Shown here one piece after another: positions 11,635-44,353 of a stretch of DNA of 64,000 nt (the first letter of the stretch is position 1; each line of letters starts with the position of its first letter). The notes beneath the pieces were generated by a model. The model saw only the letters and a program-made list of their open reading frames with translations, ran no database searches and had not been told where the DNA came from. Made by a program: the position numbers and the translations under genes. The stretch lies in contig NC_053402.1 of NCBI RefSeq assembly GCF_016859285.1, positions 1,612,503 to 1,676,502 on the forward strand, read 5' to 3'. Source of the DNA: Xiphias gladius. Its lineage: Eukaryota; Chordata; Actinopteri; Istiophoriformes; Xiphiidae.

Positions 11635-13569
11635 CAGTCTTGGTTGAAATTATTGGCACCTCTGAATTTTAAGTACAGAATTTCTAATATCTTCAGAAAT
11701 AAATGCAAATTAACCAATGTTGTATATTCAGAATATTTTTAATAAAATGTCCACATTTACTAAACATAAGAAAATACAAAAACAAAGCTTGCATAATAGA
11801 GAAATAATACAAACACAAAATGTACCCCACACACAATTATTGGAACGCTTCACTAAGATTTGGTTGCAGAACCTGCTGCTATATATGTACAAAATACTTA
11901 TGTACCTAACTGTATGTGCGCAGCTTTTAATGAGCATCACAAATCTTAAAAAAATTCAATGTAACTACCGGTATTTATTCTATTAGGAAAATGTTCCACA
12001 TGGACGTCCTGAAATGCAAAGGAAGACGCCAACATGTCACTCTTTTAAGATGGAAAAAGATAAGTTGTTGCCCAAGTATTATCATATGGAATACAATCTG
12101 TGCTGTATAACCCATAGATCATGATGTAAAAAATCAGTTCAATCACAACAGATCCACAAAATGTTTCAGGCTTATGGAAACCGTGACATTAAAAAAAAAA
12201 AATTAGGACTTTTTTCTAAGCTCAGCCTCTGTTAATTCTGTGTAATGTGCAAATTTAGCTATTTCAAATCATCCAGATTGGAAGAGATATTTACATACAC
12301 GCATTTTTGGAAAAGACTCTACTTTGTATCCCTGTGTGTTCCCTAAAACCAAGTGGTCAACCACGCATAATCTTGGTCTAAAAAACCTAATGTCCAATTT
12401 GTTAGCCAAGAGTTTAGAGTCTCCATCATTGTGCATGGAGGATCTGCATCTACCTTCAGCAGACAACGATTTGTCTGAAAATTTGACTTATTTTTGATTA
12501 TTGCTGAATTAAGAATCTGGTTTTATTTTATTTTATTTTATTTCATTTTTGAGGTATTCGTTAAAAGCAACTGTGCTGCAGCTACGTAAAGTCCTGGTTC
12601 AAACTGCTGAATTGATGGCGATTGTGGAAAAAACACCACCCAAGACATCTAAAGAGCTTCAGGCTGACCTGGATCAATCTGGAGCGGTGGTTTCAGCCTG
12701 TACCATACACTGCACACTAAACCAAGTAGGTCTCCATGGGCGAAGGCCAAGGAGGAGACCACTATTGAAAGAAAGACACAAAAAGGTAAGACTTTTGTTT
12801 GCTAAAACTTTCCTAGATAAGCCACAGTCTTTCTGGGATAATGTTCTTTGGACAGATGAAACCAAAGTAGAGCTCTTTGGGAATGCAGTGATTCAGTTTG
12901 TTTATAGGTGATGAAATGAAGCCCAGAAGGAAAAGAACAAACTACCTACAGTAAAACATGGTGGAGGTTCTATCGTGTTGTGGGTCCACTTTGCTGCCTC
13001 TGGTGCTGGAGCCACTGAATGTATTAAAGGAATGATGACATCAGAAGATTACCAAGGCATTTTAGAGTCAAATGTGTTACCCAGTGTTAAAAAACTACGT
13101 TTGAGGCAAAGGTCTTTGGTCTTTCAGCAGGACAATGACCCAAAGCAAACGTCCACCAGCATAAAAGACTGGTTGAAGAGGAAAAGATGGACTGTTTTAA
13201 ACTGGCCAGCAATGAGTCCTGACCTAAAGCCCTTGAAAACCTTTGGAGAGAGCTGAAATCTGCCATTGCAAAAAGGTCTCCTGCAAACTTAAAAGAGCTT
13301 GAACCCATAGCAATGGAAGAGTGGCAGAAACTACCAGCAGACAGCTGCAAAGAGCTTCTAGATGGCTACAAGAAACGCTGTCATTGTTAACACAGGTCCT
13401 GCAACCAGATATTAGTGAAGGGTGCCAATAATTGTGTCTGGGGTACATTATGTGTTTGTTTTATTTCTCTATTATGCAAGTTTTGTTTTTTATTGTCTTT
13501 TGTTCAGTAACCTTGGACCTAAATTCTGTACTTAAAATTCAGGGATGCCAATAATTTCAAATAGGACTG
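11635..13569 (+). mobile_element. Tc1-type transposon with long inverted repeats and broken transposase
   Basis: The ends CAGTCTTGGTTGAAATTATT (from 11635) and its inverse ending at 13569 are matching terminal repeats. The match continues through 'TGAATTTTAAGTACAGAAT', and an inner block at about 11819-11875 again matches the inverse of 13385-13445, so the inverted repeats span roughly 200 bp, as in IR/DR-type Tc1 elements. The transposase reads on the plus strand from 12549: an N-terminal helix-turn-helix region (GLHGRRPRRRPLLKERHKK), LWTDETKVELFG (first catalytic Asp), LVFQQDNDPKQTS (second Asp) and NWPAMSPDLKP, followed by the last third in another frame from about 13230. In-frame stops after 12909 and a frameshift near 13230 make it inactive. 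No TA duplication is visible at the borders. Confidence 0.88.
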
Positions 13570-13599
13570 GATTTTATGTAAGTACGCCTTTATTCTGAA

Positions 13600-13694
13600 A
13601 ACATCCTCTCTGCCGCCTAGAGAGTAGACAACACTTCCGGTCTGTGTGTGAAAGGCGGATCAAGCGCCTTACAGAGGGAACAAAGGACAATTGA
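13600..13694 (+). promoter_or_regulatory. smarce1: smarce1 promoter and probable 5' untranslated exon
   Basis: A short GC-richer patch ends in a good donor (ATTGA|GTGAGT at 13694/13695), 580 bp upstream of the exon that carries the start codon. The order untranslated exon, intron, then a second exon with the ATG 51 nt inside it is a normal arrangement for this gene. No TATA box is evident. The transcription start is not fixed by the sequence alone. Confidence 0.45.
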
Positions 13695-14324
13695 GTGAGT
13701 ACGTTTACGTTGTTTCCAGCTTCATTACTTCAACAATTTAACTTGCTTAACATTTTTTAACTTTGATGTAAAACGGTTAAAATGTGTTTGGTTTTCCTTT
13801 TAGGGATTTAACTAGTAAAAAAAAGCGAATTACCTCCATGTGCGGAGCTAGCGCGATCTGGTACTGTCCGTTACTGTAGCATCAACAGCGAGGTTTATTC
13901 AAACATCCTACAAGTCAGAAGCGTCAGTCGGTCTGTATAAACGCGTGATAGTGTGCGCACTTTTCTTGAAACCAAATGATTCCAAATCTATTGATCAGAT
14001 ATCAGCATCAACGTTTTTATGGGGCAAAAGGTCTCTTTGTGTTAGCGGGTGTCGGCTAGTAGGCCAATCCGGGTATGCTAGCTTTTTAGGGCCCGGCAGC
14101 CGTTGTTTTCACTAATGGTTACTAGCGGTAGACGGTCATTTTCAGTTGTTTACCAGTTTCTATTGCTGCGTTGTCTACCAAACAACTAAACTGCACTAGC
14201 AGAGTGGTTGTAGTTGAACTAACTAATGTGGCTGATTTTTATTTATTTTTTTTGCTCATGTTTTCTTATACAGGTTAACCAGAATGGGAATACCCTGTTC
14301 CCCTTAGCCAAGTCTGCAGCCACG

Positions 14325-28271
<13,947 letters not shown>

Positions 28272-30650
28272 TTGTCAGCGTGTTAGATACACAGTGGTAG
28301 CTGTAGAAGTCCTCCCTGAGCAGCAGCTCTGGAAGAAGTGGGATTTGTATGGCGGCTTTTATCATTACAGATGTTGAGAATGGGAAGTGCTGAATGGTTG
28401 AGGGTCTGTCATCAAGGTCAACAAATAGGTAACATGTATTCCATTGAGCTACGTAGGGTTTTCATCGTCCCGCTTCATGCATCTGGACCAAACAAGGGGA
28501 AATTAGAATTTCACTTAAATCTGCGTATGTTTCCTTTAAATCTATTCAGCAACGATGTGTGAAATGTCACAAGTGAGTGCAAGAGTTGACCCAACTGAGT
28601 TTGTGCTCCAGGCATGGTACAAGCCATTCTCCTTTCTAATCATGCCACTGGATGGTTTTTTAAGTCTAAAATAACCAGATACAGATTGAAAACAGGACAC
28701 TAGGGGGCTGTTGAACTGCAGATGGTCAGCAATAACATCATGGTCAGGTATCTCACTGAACACCTTTACATCACTGTTACTCACCTGCTCCTGCTTATTG
28801 TCTGTTACCTCAGATAGACAGTATTTCCAGTTGGCAGGGTCCACCATCACAGCATTAGTAGTAATGCTGACCTTTACCCAGATGAAATTGTCAAAGGTCA
28901 AAACAAATCTGCATAGCGCTGCAACTACCCATTATTTTCATTAGCAATTAATGTGGCAGCTATTTTCTCGAACTATAAGATGCTTGATTTCAAACGACCC
29001 AGGGTCCAAGGTGACATCTTTCCTCTCAGTACACCGTTGAATGTGCCAAAGGTTGGATGAGCTTTCCTACGGAAGCCCAGCAGTCATGTTAAATTGTGTT
29101 CTGACCTATCACAGGGCCCCATACTAGGCATTGGGTTGTGCTGTCATAAATCTGCTGGAAAAACCATTCTCTTGAAACTGGTTTGCAGTACCTTTTAAAC
29201 TGACCCAGCGTACTTGTAACACCTGACCTCACTCAAGCAAAGAGTAAACACTTGGTGGCTGATATCTACATTGTGTCTGTGAAATGCTAAAAATGTCTTG
29301 TTTTCGACCAACAGCCCAAAACCCAAAGATATTTGGTTTACAATAGAAAAAGCAGAACATTTTCCCATCTGAGAGGCTGGAGGTTAGAGCACGTTCTTGC
29401 TTGTGAAAGTGATTGAAATGATTAATCGATTATGGGAATAGCTGCCCGTTAGTTTTCTCTTGATGGATAAATCGTCTGATCTCTTCAGCTTTATTCTATA
29501 TCTCCGCACTACTGTGAGAAGGGGACTCATGTCAAGTAGCAGTGTGTACGTTGTTCTATAGTACCAACTTGCCCAGGACACATTAAAGACATCAGGATGA
29601 AGAGACTTCCGGAGTTAGTTGCCTGTATGGAGAAGGCGTGGCTGTTTTTAGTATACATACATAACTCCCACTGTGTACACTTAATACTGTTGGATGTGGC
29701 TGAAATGTTTGAGTACACATACCTGTATGTTCCTCGGCACTGGTGTATACACCTTGAAATCAGCCCTTGTACTTGTCTGAAATGAGAGCACAGCTGCGAA
29801 CTCCAGGGGGCGTCTGACCTCTGAAAGCTGGGCAGAATTTCTTATGATAAAGGGTAACGTTGCATGAAAGGACCCCTCCACACCCTCCCGACTTCCTTTT
29901 AAATCCTTTGAATTTTCTACTTTATCATTTTGTTTGACTTGCAAAAAAACTACTGTTAGTTCTACTTTGTTTTTAGAGATGTAGTGGAACATTTTAGACA
30001 AATATAATTCAATTCAGCCTTCGTCATAAACCTGTACTCTGAATCAGATGCCATTTGGCTGGGGATGATGCATCTTGTCGTTGTGGTAGAGACAGTTTCC
30101 AGGTCTGGAGAAAGCCCCATTTTAATTATTTGTACACCCATACTCTGCATGCTATACTAAATAATACCCATTCTCCTGTAAGCATTTGAACAAAGAGTTG
30201 AGGCCAATGAAAACTGTTAATTGAAATATACATATAGGACAGGACCCACGATGTGCACAAGAAACGAAAAAATGACCTGCATTGAGTATAAAAAGTAGAC
30301 ATGGATGTTTGTTCCCTGTATTCATCACATTTATATAGACAGAAGTGAAACAGACTCAATTAGCATTTAACCTGTAAGCACATCTCAACAAGATGAGGGT
30401 ATTTTTTATTTTTTTAAAAGATTGCATTGCTCCTTTAGACTGCACAGTCCTGTTAAAACCACAAGCGTTCAGCCACTTCAGCAGAGAAATGCACAGGCTA
30501 CCCTCATCCAAATGTAACCTCGGTCACTTATGCATTTAAAGGACTATTTTCTTACTTGAATTGGACTGTTTTTAGTAATATGCCTGTTTTTTGCATTTTT
30601 TTTTTGTACTGTCTTACCTATCCAAATAAAGGGGATTTCTCAGTCAGTCC
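28272..30650 (+). other. smarce1: smarce1 3' untranslated region with embedded repeat
   Basis: After the stop at 28269-28271 no further exon is visible until a canonical AATAAA at 30625-30630. The interval is best read as a long 3' UTR. A diverged interspersed repeat occupies about 28918-29440 ('GCTGCAACTACCCATTATTT', 'AAAATGTCTTGTTTTCGACC', 'GATTAATCGATTATGGG'); its relatives also appear near 27727-27800 and, inverted, 45320-45460. The 3' UTR length is an inference from the polyadenylation signal. Confidence 0.55.
30625..30630 (+). terminator. smarce1: Polyadenylation signal AATAAA (smarce1)
   Basis: CCAAATAAAGG lies downstream of the smarce1 stop and is followed within 30 nt by a TG/T-rich stretch (CAGTCCGTGGCTGTGTC), the usual downstream element. 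It is the first strong signal after the coding region. Confidence 0.55.
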
Positions 30651-31299
30651 GTGGCTGTGTCAAGGTTATTTCTGCTACACCAGCAGGTGTATCTTTTTTT
30701 TTTTTTTTCTAACCTTACTCATTTAGGAATTTAGAATTAAATCTGGAAATCAGATCTTAATTTATCTTAAATTTTAATTTTGTAAAACTGATTGTTTTTA
30801 TGTTTTCTATCTCAATGTGGTTGTCCACTGTATTTTCTCTCGTACGATGTACAGTACACAGCCATAGGACATGACACCGTAAACCATAAGAAAGCTACGG
30901 ATCCAGCTAAGCAGAAAAAACTACAGGATAAATTGAAACTGAAGTGTGCTAGAGACCCAAAGTGTTCAATATTAAATGAATAACTAGAGTATGAAATAAA
31001 TAGCCAAGATCTCATGTTATCAAGAAATTAGAATAAACCAGTACAATTTAAAAGCTCAGCTCATTATCTTGAAACGTTATTTCATCCTTCTGTATTTTGT
31101 GTGTGTGATTAATTCATAGTCAGATTTAAAGTTGAGTCTCCATATTAAGGTGCATTAATGTAAACAGTGTGTGTAACATTGGAAATTGATGCAATCTTCC
31201 CGTATACCTGAGATAAACGAGCATATACTATACTGCATCTGTGTGTGATAGTATGTAACACGGTATAAAATAGAGTAGAACACATTAGAGTTAAAAAAA

Positions 31300-31925
31300 A
31301 AAAAGATATAAATACCCTCGTGCCGCCAAAACAGCCCCGACCCGGGGAGACACGGACTTCACAAGACCTCTGAAGGAGTCCTGTGGGATCGGGCACCAAG
31401 ACGTTAGTATCAGATGCTTTAAGTCCTGTGAAGTGGATCGGACGTGTTTTTCCAGCACCTCCCACAGATGCTCGATGGGATTGAGATCTGGGGAATTTGG
31501 AGTCCAAGTCAACACCCTGAACTCTTTGTCGAGTTCCTCAAACTGTTCCTGAACAATGTGCACAGGGCCCCACACGCAGCATAGTGCAATGCACTATGTG
31601 TGTTCTGACAGCTTTCCGTCGTAGCCAGCATTCAAGTCTTCAGCAATTTGTGCTACAGTGACTCTTCCGAGGGACTGGACCACACGGGCCAGCCTTCACT
31701 CCTCACCCGTGACTCCGTCGACGGTTCACCGGTTGTCCTTCCTTGGACCACTTTTGGTGGGTACTGACCGCTGCATCTCTGCCGTCTTGGGGATGCTCTG
31801 ACCCCGTCGTCTTACGCCATTTCTCCCGCTTCCAGCACATCAACTCCAGCCCTCGACAGGTGCCATTGTGGCCAGATACTCAATGTTATTCACCTCCCCT
31901 GTCAGAGGTTGTGATGTGTAGTAAA
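31300..31925 (-). mobile_element. Internally deleted Tc1-like element, minus strand
   Basis: The minus strand of 31291-31575 encodes the transposase C-terminus: VLTWTPNSPDLNPIEHLWEV (catalytic DLNPIEHLW) and FRGLVKSVSPRVGAVLAARG, ending close to the element end. The minus strand of about 31600-31900 carries the N-terminal helix-turn-helix region ('CAGTACCCACCAAAAGTGGT', 'GAAGGCTGGCCCGTGTGGTC', 'CACAAATTGCTGAAGACTTG'). The catalytic middle between them is missing. The family is one I remember as abundant in fish. No intact frame remains. Confidence 0.78.
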
Positions 31926-33599
31926 CGTGAAACTGATGTCAAAGTTTGATGTCATCTACAGAATAAAGAATCAACTTTCAAATCCTGCTTTTTAATACGT
32001 CCATTTAAAAACTTAGTTAATGGGTGTTTTTCTTTTCACTTGCAGCGAAAGTCGAGGCCGACGGGAGCTCGTGACGCCCGGCAGCCCCTGGCTTCGGCAC
32101 GCGGGACGGGGCGGGGTCGGACACAGGTGGGGCTGCACACCTGGCGGGCGGGCTGTGTGGATCGCCTGATCAAACAAGCAGCGCCACCTGCTGGACAACT
32201 GCCAGAAGTACGAATAAGAATCTGTGCTCAGCTAAATGCAATGGAAACTTACATCTACAGCAACTTTCCACTCATTAAATACACATATATGCAGACAAAG
32301 TCCCCGTGTCACCTGCATATTTTTTATATTCAGTTTCATTAGTCAATTCAATTAGTCAGTATTTTGGATTCTATTTAAATAATTGAGTATGATTTATTCA
32401 GTAATGAGTCAGCAATCATTACTGAATAAATCCTACTCATATCTAGTCCATATAATTTAAGTTCTACATTGTACTGCATTTCATAGAATGACAGTAAATA
32501 TATGAAGCAAATATCAAGTGTACAATAAATAAATAAAAAAAATCTATCAAACAGTGACAGGCTCTGCTGATGCAACATTTTCTTTTTGACTCAATTCAGC
32601 TGCGTCCCTCAAAAGAGCCACCCATTTTCGGGTTTCAGGAGGAAGGCCGGAAAATTCCAGTTCAGATACAACAGACTGTAAATCACACACCCCGTGGGAA
32701 GAACCCGTTCTCCCGCGGCTGTCCCCTCTGCCAGTGGGCCCGCGTTCCGGAAGCCACCGGAGGAAAGGCAGCGCCCAGCCCTAGTCGCTGCAGGGTGCCA
32801 TTTCCTCCCTGACTTCACTTCACTTGGATGGCTTCTGATGCAGTGCCAAACGCTTGAAATTGTCGTTCAACTCTATGCATGAGGGCAAGGATGTGGATGC
32901 TTTGGGTACCTCATGGGGGAAAAGGTACCAAACATTGTCCATGGTAACTTACCCTGGGACCGTCCTTCCTCCCTCTGCGTCTTTTAGTTGATCCGATGCC
33001 TTCTAATCGATCAGTGACAACAAGCGACACGAGACTTGTTTAGCAAACAGAGATGATTTATTGGTTCATTTCATTTTCGCCCCGATTAGGATGACACATG
33101 CACAAAATGTGTGTGTGTGTGGGGGGGGGGCACTCGGTTTAGTTTCGAGTGGTGGGAATTCTGTTGCAAAGAAAGGACTGATAATAAATGGCCATAATAA
33201 TAAACAACACAACAAGAGTTGTCGGAGGCCCCTGGTCTCGGCGCCTACTGCAGACGTAGAGCGGGACATCATGTACATCTTCACATACCTACAGTGCAGG
33301 AGTCAGGCAGCGTGTGTGTGTGTGTGTGTGTCATCATTCCTGACCGGGATGCCGTTTGTCCCGTTTGCCCAGAAACGTGCCCAGGGTCCAGGTGACGCAG
33401 GCAGAGCAAAGCGTGTAAACGGGGCCGCAACGCACGGCTGTTTAGACAGGGACGCGCCAGAAAACAGGAAAGGCGGAGCGTGCAGCGACCGGCTTAACAT
33501 CATCGACCCACCAACAGATGGCAAAGGAAGCCACCGGAAAAGAGGGTTTATAAATGGGCGGTAACGGAACAATCCGCTAAACGTGAGGCTTATGGTCAT
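31926..33599. other. Spacer with GC-rich patch and hairpin
   Basis: A patch at 32040-32200 is unusually CpG-rich and follows an acceptor-like TTTTCACTTGCAG, and another at 32690-32800 is also GC-rich. Neither gives a recognisable protein or a start/stop arrangement. A 17-bp hairpin lies at 32391-32432, and short TG/G runs occur at 33109-33130 and 33311-33331. I see no supported gene. Confidence 0.4.
32391..32432. repeat. Perfect 17-bp inverted repeat with 8-nt loop
   Basis: Left arm GATTTATTCAGTAATGA (32391-32407) and right arm TCATTACTGAATAAATC (32416-32432) are exact reverse complements. Flanking bases (GAGTAT / CTACTC) extend the symmetry imperfectly. There is no T-run, so it is not a bacterial-type terminator; it is probably the core of a small palindromic element. 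Confidence 0.75.
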
Positions 33600-33915
33600 A
33601 TGTGTAGAATTGAAACCGTGTGTTGAAAATAGGGGCCCTAGGTCAAAAGGTCCTCAGAGGGTGCCTCATAGCTTGAACACGAGGAAATGCTTTGGGATTG
33701 AAACCATATGTTAGTGACAGTTTTTAGGAAAACAACTGCCTTATTTAAGAGTCGGTAGTCAAGATTGATTTTCAGAGTGGTTCATCGGCTTCACACCCTC
33801 TCACAAGCAGATCTGCAGATCCTTGACTTGACGCTGTTCTTCTTTGTAATAAACCTTTATATGCAATCAAGACGGTGTCAGCGGAGCTCTTCATCCTCTT
33901 CACATCATCAACACC
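33600..33915 (+). mobile_element. Possible solo LTR of an endogenous retroelement
   Basis: The segment ends with 'CTTCTTTGTAATAAACCTTT' then 'ATGCAATCAAGACGGTGTC', which looks like the polyadenylation signal plus R/U5 junction of a retroviral or Ty3-type LTR. The upstream 230 bp contain no coding sequence. No internal gag/pol region, primer-binding site or second LTR was found nearby. Borders are approximate. Confidence 0.4.
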
Positions 33916-34210
33916 ATCTAATAAACTAAAAGCGTCTTCGGCTCACGTCGATTTAAGCTTGAGGCCAACGTGTAAACGTAAGAGTGAACACAGAGCCACA
34001 GATTACAAAACCTCAACGACTCCCCTCGGCTCCCAGCTCGAAGGATCGAAAAGTCCCCCTTGTTGAGGCTTCATTACCTGCATGAGGGCGCAGCAAGTAG
34101 AAGCCACAATCACGAGACGCCCCGCGTTAAATCGTCATGAGCTGCGCAGCAGCCCTTCTTTAAGAATGACCTTTGCACCCTTGTTACAGTGTGTGAAGTT
34201 GTGTGGTTCA

Positions 34211-34234
34211 CCATCATCATCATCATCATCATCA
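34211..34234. repeat. (CAT)n microsatellite
   Basis: Eight CAT units upstream of the VWC gene. Confidence 0.9.
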
Positions 34235-34612
34235 CGTCTCTATAAAAGAAGGTTTATCAGACTCGTACGCGTCGTGTTCAGACCCAACATGCAGCAGACC
34301 GTCTCTCCAGCAGAGTCCGTGAGAGCTCTCTGTCTGTCCACTGCTGCAGGGAAACCAACCAAACTGCTGTCGGATCTCCTCAGTACGGAGACCGGATCAT
34401 TTGGAGTCGGGGAGGGGTTTCTTTTAGCCGCTCCCGTAGGTGGTCCGGGTGACACGCGGCTGCTTCACTCCGTAGCTTTAGAGGACTTGACTGAACCGAG
34501 CTGCGGGTCTGTGACACTCGGACTGACGCGCATGCATGAGCGTCACCGGCGCCCCTGACGGTGGGAGGAGAAGCTCACCGGAGCGCAACAGATACACACA
34601 CGGGTAGGGTCC

Positions 34613-34638
34613 ATGTCGGTGCGGGTAACCTGCTCACC

Positions 34639-34642
<4 letters not shown>
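34613..34642 (+). promoter_or_regulatory. Upstream ORF overlapping the VWC start codon
   Basis: ATG at 34613 opens a nine-codon frame whose stop TGA (34640-34642) overlaps the main ATG (34639-34641) as ATGA. If transcribed, it could reduce or couple initiation at the main start. The context of the main ATG (CTCACCATGA) is good, with A at -3. Confidence 0.5.
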
Positions 34643-42076
<7,434 letters not shown>

Positions 42077-43822
42077 AGTGGAGTGTTAATTAAGTGTGTC
42101 AGACAGCTGCTCTGCAGGTACAAGTAAACTACAGAGAAATGAACTGGGCTTCAATATAACATTACTCAACCTGCACATTTCTGTTGAAAACACAACCGAT
42201 GAGATTATTTCAGAACAGTTCTGCCGCTAATGCCTAGTGTCCATAGGATACAGCTGCATCGCTTTCTGGTTGAGCCTCGGTTCAGTCGTGGCTCCCTCAC
42301 GGTTCAAAACGTTTCAGAGGCAGCCACATTTCTAATACAGTTCAGAGCTGTTGTTTTTCCGATATTTTTTTTCATGATCGACAAGCAGAAATACACATTT
42401 GCAGCACATTTAGATTTACGACCCCATACCATGTTTCATCTGAATGCCCTGAATAGTGTAGCCAAGCCTGCGTCCGCATTAACACTAGTGAACTCTCCAT
42501 TTGCCTGGAGTAGATCTGAGGAGTGAGGATCAGAGGTTGTGTGGCATTAAGACGACAGTCTTTAGGGACCGGTCATAAATGTCAGTTTAGCCAATCACAC
42601 AGTACAGCTGCTGTCATTAACCTGTATTCTTGTTTGTTTTGTCAGAAAATGTTGTGATGATATAACAATGCTGTGATCAGCAGTGCAGTAGCTTGAGAAT
42701 GACTGGTCAACACAGTATTTACGAGCTGCGATTAAATCCCAATTTCTGCTGGGTCTGTCATCTGACAACGGAAAAAACATCTGAGAATTTGTATAGGTGG
42801 TCACAGAGAGAGGAAAGGACTGAACAGAGGATTAACCTGTTGCAAACACCCCCATTTTTGGGCACAAGCCCAAAAATAATGCACCCAACATAAAAAGGTT
42901 ACTGTTCTTCAACCCTTTTGATTACAGTCAAAACCCTGGTCTCCTTTGAAAACGAACTAACTGAACTTAAGTTGCCGAGGCACAAACATGGTAGAAATGT
43001 AAGGGCTTTTTAAAAAAATTTTTATTTGGCCTTGTCTATTTTTTTGGCACAAAAAAGGAATAAAAGGCCTGTACTGGCGACTTTTTTGTGGAAAACACTT
43101 TGGAGCCATTGCCACAAGTCTGGACCAATTCCTTCAACAGGTAGAGTCAGAGGACTTACAGCTGTCAAACAATGTAGAATTTGTAAAGGCTGTGTAAAGA
43201 CTGAGTCCAGTACAGACCAAACACACTTAAAGTTGGGCCACCAAGGCCAAAGTGTCCCTTGGGTGTGATGGAGTATTTTAAAAGGTCAAGGGGGTGTCAC
43301 TGAGAAGACGAACTGGACTGTGTGTCCCACTCCTCACCAGATGTTGGTTGGGATGTGCTATTTGGTGGTTTGCAAACTCAAAATAAGCAAAAGACAAAGA
43401 CTGAATACCTCCCTCCCTCACCTTCCCCTTCTCTACATCTCTCGGCCCATTGCTTGTTTGGAAGAGAGCGTTTTGCGGTATAGAGAGCCGAAGCGAAACC
43501 AGAACTTCCGGGGTCTGTTCCAGAAGAAGGAACACCCAATTCAAAATCGGGCTGACATTTCCAACTATTCTAATAACTAAAGATAAGGCCTTGGAACAGA
43601 GCCTTTCTCCACAGTATCACAGTATCAGCTCAACAGAAGAGGTGAGTCCGTTAACCAGTTCAGGGGTCGCAGTTGGCTCAGACATGTCAGTGATAACAGC
43701 AGCACAGAGAGGAGCAAACACTCAGGGGGTTTTTAGACAGCAGAGATTACAACTACAACGTGGAAAAATCAATAGGTGGGCACTAGTGAATTTTACGGAT
43801 ATGGACGAATCCAAGTTACGAT
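42077..43822. other. VWC gene 3' UTR and spacer
   Basis: No canonical AATAAA was found in the first 900 bp after the VWC stop, so the end of the transcript is undefined. The rest holds unassigned sequence with short open frames on both strands that have no family resemblance. Confidence 0.4.
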
Positions 43823-44353
43823 TAGTGATGCTAGGTTCGCGAACGATCCGGTTCTTTTCAGCCCCACTTTTGTACAAACGAAGGGAACTGAGTCGTACTT
43901 GAGAGCCGTTCTTTTCATCGTTGTGCCCAAATTTGCACAGCATGCCCAAAGTGCTTGGTTCTTGTCGCCAGGTCTATCGTGACTACGGCGCCTTGCCTTC
44001 ACCGGGGCAACTGTTGCTACCCTCTCATCATCGCCATGCTCTACACTAAATGCTGATTGGCTGACCTGGAAGGTGGTCACAACAGCATTAAAATAACTGA
44101 TCGTTGATGGCTAGACAGTCCCTGTCTGTGACTTTACGTCAGAGCCTTACGTCAAATTACCACTTCCCCTTTACGTGAAAAGTGAGAACCAGCCAGTCTC
44201 AAGAGGTAGACACGTTGGTCAGTCAGTCAGTCATTCGCGATTATAGAGCTATCCAAAAAGAAAAGAAAATAAAGAGAACAATGAACTGGCTCTCGGAAAG
44301 GAACACTGCCATAAGATCCAGCTCCCTTCAAAGAGCTGTAATTCCCATCACTA
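43823..44353. mobile_element. 531-bp hAT-type non-autonomous element
   Basis: It begins TAGTGATGCTAGGTTCGCGA and ends with the inverse motif TAATTCCCATCACTA; the outer 8 bp are exact inverted repeats. The 5' flank GTTACGAT and 3' flank GTTAACAG agree at five of eight positions, compatible with a decayed 8-bp hAT target duplication. There is no transposase inside. It contains the repeated motif GTCAGTCAGTCAGTCATTCG. Confidence 0.6.

Noticed and set aside
32040-32342. Acceptor-like site followed by a 100-codon Arg-rich frame
   Set aside because: CpG-rich composition explains the Arg/Ala/Gly content. No upstream exon joins it in phase, and it has no known homologue that I recognise.
33061-33564. 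167-codon plus-strand open frame
   Set aside because: Contains translated GT repeats and a poly-G run, with no domain or splice support; a chance frame in GC-richer DNA.
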